DNA of 64,000 bases, from NCBI RefSeq assembly GCF_000260715.1, contig NC_017834.1, forward strand, positions 248,001-312,000, read 5' to 3'. The stretch's first letter is position 1; each line of letters opens with the position of its first letter. A program made the translations under genes and the position numbers. This document shows positions 57,030 through 64,000 of this stretch, piece after piece. The notes beneath the pieces were generated by a model. The model worked only from the letters and a program-made list of their open reading frames with translations. It searched no databases and was not told the origin of the DNA. The stretch is from Bifidobacterium animalis subsp. animalis ATCC 25527. GTDB lineage: Bacteria > Actinomycetota > Actinomycetes > Actinomycetales > Bifidobacteriaceae.

Positions 57030-57265
57030 CCATCCGGTGCCTTACGGGCTAACAAACTCCTTACAGGCGAGGATTTTCCGTTACGGGCTAGGGCAAATTC
57101 GCCATTTGGCGGGTATACGGTGAGTGTCGATCATACAAAACCGCCATTTTCCACCGATTTTTTTCGCTCGATACAACACTCATCTTAGCCCGTAACGGAA
57201 AATCCTAGCCCGTAAGAGGATTGTTAGCCCGTAAGGAATTTGCTAGCCCGTAAGGGAGGAAAGGG
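57030..57265. repeat. Family-A inverted array, RAM gene-nox gap
   Basis: Three left units (57040-57090) and four right units (57185-57255). The loop core AAAACCGCCATTTTCCACCG lies at 57137-57156, plus orientation. The innermost spacer GGATTTTCCG is exactly complementary to the right CGGAAAATCC. Confidence 0.95.
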
Positions 57266-57315
57266 GACTCCCGGAGGCATCCCCCCTGGAGTGTCTCCCC
57301 TGGAGTGCCTCCTCT

Positions 57316-57364
57316 GGAGGAGCTCCTGTTGGGGGAGTCCGTGCTGGGGAACTCCCCCAACAGG
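57316..57364 (-). terminator. Hairpin downstream of the NADH oxidase gene
   Basis: CTCCTGTTGGGGGAGT pairs with ACTCCCCCAACAGGAG around a ~13-nt loop, 15 nt past the nox stop. The adjoining CTGGAGTG/CTGGAGG short repeats (57270-57320) add further stems. Confidence 0.7.
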
Positions 57365-57378
57365 AGGGCGTGCAGGAG

Positions 57379-58725
57379 TCAGCGCTGCTCGGTCACAGCC
57401 TTCGCGGCGACCGCGCCGACATAGTAGACCGGCTGGTCAAAGTTCGGCTGGAACAGGAAGTCCACGTTCGCCAGCATGTCGATGGTGAACTTCGCCTGAA
57501 TCGCCACCGAGACCACGTTCGCGGCGCCGGCCACCTCATCGGTGGTCGAGCAGAACTGGGCGCCCTTGACCAGGCGCGTCTGCGGATCCCAGGTGAGAAT
57601 GCACGAGACCGGCGCGGTGGAGAGCATGAATGCCGGGCGGTAATCTTCAAGCAGCTCGGTGGAGCGGATGTCGAGATCGTGGTTGTTCGCGTAGGTTTGC
57701 GTCATGCCGGAGGCGGCGAGCGAGAGGTCGTAGAGCTGCACGGCCGACGTGGCCTGCGTGCCCATGTACTTGCGGGTCGGCTTCTCAATGTTCAGGCCGA
57801 CGAGCTCGCCCTGACGCACCGCATTGGTGGCGAGCGGAATGTAGTCGAGCTTGCCGGTCGGGTTGAACAGCACGGTGGCGGAGTCGCCGGCCGCGAACAC
57901 ATCCGGCACCGAGGCGCGCATGAACTCGTCGACCACGATCGCGCCGTTGTCAAGCGTCTCCACCTGGCCGCGCACCAAGTCGGTGTTCGGGCGGAAGCCG
58001 ACGGCAAGCACCGCGTAGGGCGCCGTGTACTCGCCCTTCGTGGTGACCACGGTGATGCTGTCGCCGTTGTCGCGGAACGCCTTGACCGCCTCGCCGAGAG
58101 CCAGTGTCACGCCATGCTCGCGGTACTTCGCCTCAACCTGATCGGTGATGAACTTGTCGAAATTATTGGCGAGCACGCGGTCGGCGGCGTCGATCAGCGT
58201 CACCTGCGTGCCGCGCGTGGAGAACTGCTCGGCGAGCTCGGCGCCGATGTAGCCCGCGCCGATCACGATCACGTTCTTCAAGTCGTGCGCGCGTTCCTTG
58301 ATCTGCACCGCGTCATCCCAGTTCTTGCACAGCTGCACGCGCTTGGAATCGATGCCGGGCAGCGACGGCACGATCGGGCGCGAGCCGGTGGTTACGACGA
58401 GCTTGTCGTAGGGCAGAGTCTGGGTGTCGCCAGTCTGCAAATCGCGGAATTCCAACGTTTTCGCGGCAACGTCAACGTCAGTGACATCGGTGTGCATATG
58501 CACGGTCGCGCCCGCCTGCTCGAGCGCGGTGGGGGAGGAGTAGAACATCTTCTTCGGGTCGGAGACGTGGTCGCCCACCCACAGCGCGATGCCGCAGGAG
58601 AGGAACGAGACGGTCTCGTTGCGCTCGAATACGTGCACCTGCCAATTAGGGTGTTCGCGAAGAATGGAATTGGCGGCGAAAACGCCGGCGTGGGTGCAGC
58701 CGACAACGGCGACAGTGGTGGTCAT
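57379..58725 (-). CDS. nox: FAD-dependent NADH oxidase (water-forming type)
   Basis: 448-aa flavoprotein of the NADH oxidase / CoA-disulfide reductase group. N-terminal FAD motif VAVVGCTHAGVFAA, redox Cys44 (FLSCGIAL), NAD motif VIVIGAGYIGAELAEQF, second FAD site DVFAAGDSATV, and a C-terminal dimerisation domain. Bifidobacteria are anaerobes, so an oxygen-reducing role in aerotolerance is plausible; CoA-disulfide reduction is the alternative. ATG after AAAGGAGC. Confidence 0.9.
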   Translation of the reverse strand: MTTTVAVVGCTHAGVFAANSILREHPNWQVHVFERNETVSFLSCGIALWVGDHVSDPKKMFYSSPTALEQAGATVHMHTDVTDVDVAAKTLEFRDLQTGDTQTLPYDKLVVTTGSRPIVPSLPGIDSKRVQLCKNWDDAVQIKERAHDLKNVIVIGAGYIGAELAEQFSTRGTQVTLIDAADRVLANNFDKFITDQVEAKYREHGVTLALGEAVKAFRDNGDSITVVTTKGEYTAPYAVLAVGFRPNTDLVRGQVETLDNGAIVVDEFMRASVPDVFAAGDSATVLFNPTGKLDYIPLATNAVRQGELVGLNIEKPTRKYMGTQATSAVQLYDLSLAASGMTQTYANNHDLDIRSTELLEDYRPAFMLSTAPVSCILTWDPQTRLVKGAQFCSTTDEVAGAANVVSVAIQAKFTIDMLANVDFLFQPNFDQPVYYVGAVAAKAVTEQR

Positions 58726-59006
58726 GATGCTCCTTTGAGTCCCGAAAACACTAGTGCTACCTGAGATGGTAGGTGTGGGGAGTGGGTGGCTGCGAGGGGT
58801 TTCGCGAATGGTGAGCGCGGGGGAATCTGCCCATATGAAGAACTACATGGTGTGTGGCAGAATGGTGGGGAATTGCGCTCGCGGGCGGTGCGGAGGCGGT
58901 GCCCGGGCGGTACCGAGGCGGTGCCGAAATAAAACGCGCGCGGGAACTGTTGGAAGCATTTAGGAATTTCGAATCGTGTGCTTGAAAGAGCTTGAAAGAG
59001 GTGGAC

Positions 59007-60329
59007 GTGGAGAAAACTGACGACGTACTGCATGTGGTGGGCGGCAAGCCGCTCAACGGCACGATCAAGGTGCGCGGTGCGAAGAACTTCGTAAGCAAGG
59101 CCATGGTGGCGGCGCTGCTTGCACCGGGGACGTCGGTGCTCAAAAACGTGCCCGAGATTCGAGACGTGCATGTGGTCTCCGATTTGCTGCGCCTACACGG
59201 CGTGAACGTGGACGTGAACGGCGACGAGGGCATTGTGACGATCGACGCGAAGAACGTGCAGCTGGCCGACGTGGCCGATGTAGACACGCTCTCCGGCTCG
59301 TCGCGCATTCCGATCCTGTTCTCCGGCCCGCTGCTGCACCGGCTGGGCGAGGCGTTCATTCCCGCGCTCGGCGGCTGCAACATTGGCGGCCGGCCGATCG
59401 ACTTCCATTTGGAGACGCTGCGCAAACTCGGCGCCACCGTTGACAAGGAACACAAGGACGGCATTCACATCACCGCGCCGAACGGCTTGCATGGCGCGAA
59501 GATTCACCTGCCATACCCGTCGGTGGGCGCGACCGAGCAGACTCTGCTCGCCGCCGTGCTCGCAGATGGCAAGACCGAGCTGTCCGGCGCGGCGACCGAA
59601 CCGGAGATCATGGACTTGGTGGCCGTGCTGCAGAAGATGGGCGCGATCATCTCGGTGGACGTGGACCGCACGTTCCGCATTGAGGGCGTGAAGGAGCTCA
59701 AGGGCTACACGCACACGGCTTTGACCGACCGCATTGAGGCTGCATCGTGGGCATCGGCCGCGCTGGCCACGCACGGCGACGTGTTCGTGAAGGGCGCGAC
59801 CCAGCCGGAGATGATGACGTTCCTCAATGTGTTCCGCAAAATCGGCGGCGAGTTCGACATCACCGACCGCGGCATCCGCTTCTGGCACCCGGGCGGTGAC
59901 CTGAAACCGGTGGCGATCGAGACCGACGTGCACCCCGGCTTCATGACTGACTGGCAGCAGCCGCTCGTCGTGGCGCTCACGCAGGCGAACGGTCTGAGCA
60001 TTGTGCATGAGACCGTGTACGAGAACCGTTTCGGTTTCACGAAGCCGCTGGTGGAGATGGGCGCGACCGTGCAGCTCTACCGCGAATGCCTCGGCTCGTT
60101 GCCGTGCCGCTTCCAGCAGCGCAACTACAAGCATTCCGCTGTGATCTTCGGGCCGACGCCGCTCGAGGGGCGCGACATCGACGTGCCGGATCTGCGCGGC
60201 GGATTCAGCCACCTGATCGCGGCGCTGGCGGCGAAGGGACCGTCCGACGTGCGCGGCATCAGCCTGATCGACCGCGGGTACGCGGACTTCCGCGGCAAGC
60301 TCACGGCGCTCGGCGCGCAGATCGACTAG
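59007..60329 (+). CDS. murA: UDP-N-acetylglucosamine 1-carboxyvinyltransferase
   Basis: First committed step of peptidoglycan synthesis. 440 aa. The active-site Cys is C124 in GGCNIGGRPIDFHL, so fosfomycin-type inhibition remains possible (Asp variants are resistant). RGAKNFVSKAMVAALL, DRIEAASWA and TDVHPGFMTDWQQPL are family blocks. GTG at 59007 is chosen after GAAAGAGG; TTG 58992 is an alternative. Divergent from nox. Confidence 0.96.
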   Translation: MEKTDDVLHVVGGKPLNGTIKVRGAKNFVSKAMVAALLAPGTSVLKNVPEIRDVHVVSDLLRLHGVNVDVNGDEGIVTIDAKNVQLADVADVDTLSGSSRIPILFSGPLLHRLGEAFIPALGGCNIGGRPIDFHLETLRKLGATVDKEHKDGIHITAPNGLHGAKIHLPYPSVGATEQTLLAAVLADGKTELSGAATEPEIMDLVAVLQKMGAIISVDVDRTFRIEGVKELKGYTHTALTDRIEAASWASAALATHGDVFVKGATQPEMMTFLNVFRKIGGEFDITDRGIRFWHPGGDLKPVAIETDVHPGFMTDWQQPLVVALTQANGLSIVHETVYENRFGFTKPLVEMGATVQLYRECLGSLPCRFQQRNYKHSAVIFGPTPLEGRDIDVPDLRGGFSHLIAALAAKGPSDVRGISLIDRGYADFRGKLTALGAQID

Positions 60330-60363
60330 TTTGCGCCGTTCTGCTTGCTTGAACAGAACGCTT

Positions 60364-60400
60364 GAAGACGGTCACCCCTGCTGGGGGCGGCCGTCTTTTG
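60364..60400 (+). terminator. Terminator of murA
   Basis: GAAGACGGTCACCCC / GGGGGCGGCCGTCTTTT stem (GAAGACGG / CCGTCTTT core) followed by TTGCGTT, 35 nt after the stop. Confidence 0.85.
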
Positions 60401-60416
60401 CGTTATGGCGCTTCTT

Positions 60417-60478
60417 TTTCGTTACGGGATGTCGTCAGCTCCTACGGGATGTTGTCAACTCTTACAGGATGTCAGATT
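60417..60478. repeat. Partial family-A units (TTACGGGATGTC variant)
   Basis: GTTACGGGATGTCGTCAG, CTACGGGATGTTGTCA and TTACAGGATGTCAG stand in tandem at 60420, 60440 and 60461, about 21 bp apart. No right arm was found. Confidence 0.75.
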
Positions 60479-60564
60479 CTCGCGCCGCAGTTGATAAACA
60501 CGACAATATAGCAGGAATTTCAATGTTTTTTGTTGTCGTAATTAGAAGCATCGTGGCCAGCAAA

Positions 60565-60656
60565 TCTGTCTCCTTTTACGCAGATTATTGTCGGCAGATT
60601 TTCGTTTGCGTAATTTGGGACATTGCGCGTGGTGGATTTGTCTCTTTTTACGCAGA
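60565..60656. repeat. Family-D hairpin with three half-motifs
   Basis: TGTCTCCTTTTACGCAGA (60567), TTGCGTAATTTGGGACA (60606-60622) and TGTCTCTTTTTACGCAGA (60639-60656). The middle motif can pair with either outer one, giving two mutually exclusive hairpins. Confidence 0.8.
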
Positions 60657-60715
60657 AGGGAAGGCAGAGGAAGGGCAATGGGATCGCGGAGGAGGGGGCG
60701 TGGCAGAATGGGGGC

Positions 60716-61657
60716 ATGGTATCGAAAGGTAAGCCGTCGCCAAGGCGCGCCGTGAAGCCGCTCAGCGACGTGCAAGTGCGCAAACTCGCCGCAGAATATG
60801 CTCTCGTGGACCCGACGCGTCCGTTCCCGATCGGCAGAATGGAGCCGAATCAGCGGGAAATCGACGAGCTCAATCCGAAAATCACGCACCGCTTGGTGGA
60901 AGGCGCGGCGAAAGTGCTGCGCGCGAGTTGCAAAGTGCGCGCGTGGGGTCTGGAAAACGTGCCGGTCGAAGGCGCCTACATCACCTGCGCGACGCACGTC
61001 ACCCAATTCGACGTGTTCGTGCCGATGGTCGCGATGTTCCAGATGGGCCGCCGCCCGCGGTACATGGCCAAGGCGGAGATGGGCAAGTGGCCGGTCATAG
61101 GCAAATGGTTCCGCGCGGTCGGCATGCAGCCGGTGCCGCGTCGCAGCGGCAAGGCGCGCGAGATCGAAGAGGCGTCGGTACAGATTCTCACGAGCAATCA
61201 TGCGCTGACAATCTGGCCCGAGGGAACGGTGACGCGCGACCCGCAGAAATGGCCGATGAGCATGAAGAACGGCGCCGGATTCATCGCGCTCGAGGCGTCG
61301 CGCCGCGTCGGTCACCAGATTCCGCTGTTCTGCGCGGTGACGTGGGGTGCGGCGAGCATCAATCATTGGTGGCCGTGGCCGCGCAAGAACGTCGTCATGT
61401 GCTACGACACGCAGCTGGATTACTCCGATCTGCTGGCGAACATGGACTCCTGGGGTGAGGAGCCGCCGGTGGAGCTCGCGAACGAACTCGTGCGGCGCGT
61501 GCGCGTGCGCATGAAGGAGGTCATGGCGAACATCCGCGGCATACAGGCGCCCGACACGTTCTACGATTACCGCATTGAGAAGGAAGTGCCGGAGGCGCCG
61601 CCGTTCAGCGACCCGCATGAGATAGACAAGCGCGCGGAGGAGTCTGCAACTCGCTGA
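60716..61657 (+). CDS. plsC: 1-acyl-glycerol-3-phosphate acyltransferase-like protein
   Basis: 313-aa acyltransferase. HX4D motif with H94 and D99 (THVTQFD), WPEGTVTRD (PEGT motif), and a basic N-terminus. Makes phosphatidic acid from lysophosphatidic acid; its neighbour gpsA supplies glycerol 3-phosphate. CAGAAT lies 6 nt before the ATG and no ribosome site is seen (leaderless pattern); the longer open frame runs into the family-D hairpin. Confidence 0.9.
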   Translation: MVSKGKPSPRRAVKPLSDVQVRKLAAEYALVDPTRPFPIGRMEPNQREIDELNPKITHRLVEGAAKVLRASCKVRAWGLENVPVEGAYITCATHVTQFDVFVPMVAMFQMGRRPRYMAKAEMGKWPVIGKWFRAVGMQPVPRRSGKAREIEEASVQILTSNHALTIWPEGTVTRDPQKWPMSMKNGAGFIALEASRRVGHQIPLFCAVTWGAASINHWWPWPRKNVVMCYDTQLDYSDLLANMDSWGEEPPVELANELVRRVRVRMKEVMANIRGIQAPDTFYDYRIEKEVPEAPPFSDPHEIDKRAEESATR

Positions 61658-61741
61658 ATTTGCGCTAGCAACGCAATGCGCGGCCGTGGCGGCGAAAGCG
61701 AGCAACAATCGAGAATAGTTGTGTTCAAGTAAGGAGTAGGC

Positions 61742-62740
61742 ATGGCGAATATCACAGTTTTGGGTGCTGGCGCGTGGGGAACCGCCTTCGGTCAGGTGCT
61801 TGCCGATGCGGGCAACGATGTGATGATGTGGGCGATCGAGCCGGAGATCGTGAAGGCGATTCAGACGGAGCACAGGAATCCGGTGCGTCTGCCGAGCGTG
61901 GAGAAACTGCCGGACAATATGAAGGCGACCGGCGATCGCGCCGAAGCGGTTACGCACGCCGACGTGGTCGTCGTGGCGATCGCCGCACAGCACGCACGTG
62001 AAGCGCTTGAGCAGTTCAAGGGACTCATTCCGGATTCCGCGCTCATCGTCTCGCTCATGAAGGGCATTGAACAGAGCACCGGCAAGCGCATGGACCAGGT
62101 GGTCTCTGAAGCGCTTGACCTGCCGACTGAGCGGTTCGCCGCGGTGTCCGGCCCGAATCTGAGCAAGCAGATCGCCGCGCGCCAGCCCGCCGCCACCGTG
62201 ATCGCCTGCACCGACATCGACAACGCGCGCATGATGGCCAAGCTGTGCACCACCGACTACTTTAAGGCGTTCATCACCTCCGATGTAATCGGCCTGGAAC
62301 TGTGCGGCTCGCTGAAGAACGTAGTCGCGCTCGCCGTCGGCATGAGCCACGGCGCGGGCTATGGCGAGAACACCGCCGCGATGATCGAGACGCGCGGTCT
62401 CACTGAACTCACCGCAGTCGGAACCGCCGCCGGTGCGCTGCCGGAGACGTTCCACGGATTGGCCGGCGTGGGCGATCTCGTCGCCACCTGCGGCTCCCCG
62501 CTCTCGCGCAATTACACGTTCGGCTTCAATCTGGGCAAGGGCATGAGTGTTGCCGAGGCGACGAAGGTGAGCGACGGCGTGGCGGAAGGCGTAGCCACGG
62601 CCAGCGCGGTCGTTGAGCTCGGCGAGAAGTACCACGTGGACACTCCGCTCGCCAAGGCCGTCACGCGCGTGCTGAACGACGGCATCTCCTTCGACCAGAT
62701 GGTCTCCGAGATGTTCCCGAAGGACATCACCGTGGAGTGA
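61742..62740 (+). CDS. gpsA: Glycerol-3-phosphate dehydrogenase [NAD(P)+]
   Basis: Reduces dihydroxyacetone phosphate to glycerol 3-phosphate for phospholipids. 332 aa. NAD motif VLGAGAWGTAFGQVLA (6-21), SLMKGIE, AVSGPNLSKQIA, catalytic Lys region SLKNVVALAVGMSHGAGYGENT, and GLAGVGDLVATCGSPLSRN. ATG after AAGGAGTAGGC. Follows plsC after 84 nt. Confidence 0.97.
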   Translation: MANITVLGAGAWGTAFGQVLADAGNDVMMWAIEPEIVKAIQTEHRNPVRLPSVEKLPDNMKATGDRAEAVTHADVVVVAIAAQHAREALEQFKGLIPDSALIVSLMKGIEQSTGKRMDQVVSEALDLPTERFAAVSGPNLSKQIAARQPAATVIACTDIDNARMMAKLCTTDYFKAFITSDVIGLELCGSLKNVVALAVGMSHGAGYGENTAAMIETRGLTELTAVGTAAGALPETFHGLAGVGDLVATCGSPLSRNYTFGFNLGKGMSVAEATKVSDGVAEGVATASAVVELGEKYHVDTPLAKAVTRVLNDGISFDQMVSEMFPKDITVE

Positions 62741-62819
62741 CCCGCCCGGATTCGCGTATTTTTGCAGATTGGCGCGCCCGCACATTGTGTGCCGGTGCGC
62801 CTTTGTGTATGCGCGGGCA

Positions 62820-63085
62820 GCCTTAGCCCGTAACGAGAAGTCTAGCCCGTAACGGATGGGGCGGATTCCTTCCCGGGATTGAATTCTGTTACGGGCTAGG
62901 ATTTTGGCTTACGGGCTAAGGTGCAGATGGGTTCCTCGGGATTCTGAGATTTGTAAAACGTTGGAAAATGACGGATTACTGGAATCGGGCATTTGGATGT
63001 TGGGTGTTTCACGTTAGCCCGTAACAGAAATGGCTAGCCCGTAAGGGAAAGGTTAGCCCGTAAGGGAAAGGTTAGCCCGTAAGAG
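62820..63085. repeat. Family-A inverted array, gpsA-ddl gap
   Basis: Inverted units at 62823 and 62840 precede two TTACGGGCTA units (62889, 62909); right units follow at 63014, 63034, 63053 and 63072. Two right units with their spacers (TTAGCCCGTAAGGGAAAGG) are exact 19-bp duplicates, so the array has recently expanded. Core near 62956 is reversed and diverged. Confidence 0.92.
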
Positions 63086-63219
63086 TGGAGGGCGGGGAGA
63101 GCGGCTAGTATTCTTGGGAGGCAGCGCGGGCGCCGCGTTCCGTTCACTGCGGAGGCGGCGGCTCACAAGGCATGGAGCAGAATTCCGGGCGTAATATGCC
63201 CGGGCATAAGGAGATGGCA

Positions 63220-64000
63220 ATGGCGAAGACACGGGTGGCGGTTCTCTACGGCGGCAAGGCGGACGAACATTCGATTTCCTGCATCTCCGCCGCCACATTC
63301 ATGCGCGCGCTCGATCCGGAACTGTTCGAGGCCGTGCCGATCGGCATCACGAAGACCGGCACCTGGTTCGTAGGCGGCGAGGACCCGCTCGGCTGGAATC
63401 TGGCCGAAGGACTCCCCGAGGCGGTTGAGACGCCCGATTCGCGCGAAGTGGTGCTCACCATTGGCGCCGGTGGCGACGGGTTCCACGCCCGCAATGCCGA
63501 CGGCTCGCTTGATTCGCTTGGTCATATTGACGTGGTGCTGCCCGCCCTGCACGGCCCGTTCGGCGAGGATGGCACGATTCAAGGCCTGTTCGAGATGATG
63601 GGCGTGCCGTACGTGGGCTGCGGCGTGCTCGCCTCGGCCGCGTGCATGGACAAGCACTACACCAAGGTGCTGTTGCACGCCGCCGGCATTCCGGTGGCAC
63701 CGGGCATCACGCTCGACACCCGTCACTACGACGCCTCCGACGAGTTCGCCACCGACAGCGAGGAATTCCTGCGGCAGGTGAACGAGGCCGGCTTGCAGTA
63801 TCCGTTGTTCGTCAAGCCCAGTCGTGCCGGCTCCAGCTTCGGCGTGACCAAAGTGGAGCAGATTGGCGACGCAGCCGCACTCGCCGCCGCCGTGTTCGAG
63901 GCGAGCCAGCATGATTGGCGCGTGCTGGTCGAACAGGGCATTGACGCGCGCGAAATCGAATGCGCTGTGGTGCGCATTCACCCAACCGACCCGACCCGTG
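63220..64000 (+). CDS. ddl: D-alanine-D-alanine ligase, 3' end beyond window
   Basis: Makes the D-Ala-D-Ala dipeptide of peptidoglycan. 260 codons are present of an expected ~370-390. VAVLYGGKADEHSISCISA (6-24), the HGPFGEDGTIQGL block, CGVLASAACMDKHYTK and the ATP-grasp FVKPSRAGSSFGVTKV are visible. ATG at 63220 gives a 6-nt spacing from AAGGAG; an ATG at 63214 directly abuts it and is less likely. Confidence 0.95.
   Translation, partial: MAKTRVAVLYGGKADEHSISCISAATFMRALDPELFEAVPIGITKTGTWFVGGEDPLGWNLAEGLPEAVETPDSREVVLTIGAGGDGFHARNADGSLDSLGHIDVVLPALHGPFGEDGTIQGLFEMMGVPYVGCGVLASAACMDKHYTKVLLHAAGIPVAPGITLDTRHYDASDEFATDSEEFLRQVNEAGLQYPLFVKPSRAGSSFGVTKVEQIGDAAALAAAVFEASQHDWRVLVEQGIDAREIECAVVRIHPTDPTR

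Noticed and set aside
22620..63085. Family-A elements as ordinary insertion sequences
   Set aside because: They encode no protein, have no target-site duplication that I could see, and vary in unit number. A non-autonomous element moved by a distant enzyme remains possible.

Overview
The window looks like a conserved chromosomal block of a Bifidobacterium (Actinobacteria). The G+C content is high. The gene content and order fit the genus: dnaX-recR-lysC-asd-leuA, topA-tmk-holB, tandem C69 dipeptidases, gltX followed by tRNA-Glu and tRNA-Gln, an IclR-type regulator next to leuCD, and murA-plsC-gpsA-ddl. The species is not assigned from sequence alone.

Layout. 1-1975: 3'-truncated polyphosphate kinase (-). 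1976-3119: gene-free region with hairpins and a candidate sRNA. 3120-8052: seven-gene tad (Flp/type IVc pilus) cluster without a prepilin peptidase. 8201-14038: dnaX, recR, an aspartokinase split into separate kinase and ACT genes, and asd. 14194-23000: DUF5701 protein, leuA, a class A penicillin-binding protein (-), inositol-1-phosphate synthase, SRP RNA and a PAP2 phosphatase. 23075-28305: topA, tmk, holB (holB carries a perfect parS core). 28528-35356: PEBP-like protein, two C69 dipeptidases and fhs. 35765-36369: hicAB-like toxin-antitoxin. 37308-41148: sortase-dependent pilus (LPSTG pilin, class C sortase, CnaB pilin). 41385-47054: MIF-like protein, DUF559 endonuclease-like protein, GtrA protein, an unknown protein and a histidine phosphatase. 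47246-52472: MFS transporter, gltX, two tRNAs, metallophosphoesterase. 53199-56936: IclR regulator (-) divergent from leuCD, then a stand-alone RAM domain. 57379-64000: NADH oxidase (-), murA, plsC, gpsA and the 5' part of ddl.

Functionally the window joins aspartate-family and leucine biosynthesis (lysC, asd, leuA, leuCD and a probable regulator), replication and recombination (dnaX, recR, topA, holB, parS), cell-wall and lipid synthesis (pbp, murA, ddl, plsC, gpsA, ino1), and two host-contact pilus systems (Tad and sortase type).

The most unusual content is intergenic. Nearly every longer gene gap holds a member of a modular inverted-repeat family. (A) Two-armed arrays of TTACGGGCTA / TAGCCCGTAA at about 19-20 bp period flank a loop of roughly 60-140 nt; most loops carry a recognisable core. 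There are 12 two-armed copies and 3 partial ones. (B) Arms of CTTTGGTGTGACGG. (C) Arms of GCGTTAYGGAGTGAACAA. (D) Short hairpins with TGCGTAA..GGGACA arms. (E) Tandem arrays of a small GGA-N3-TTCCG palindrome at a 52-bp period. There are also DnaA-box clusters flanking the tad operon, and a recurring -10 hexamer 6-7 nt before start codons that suggests leaderless mRNAs.
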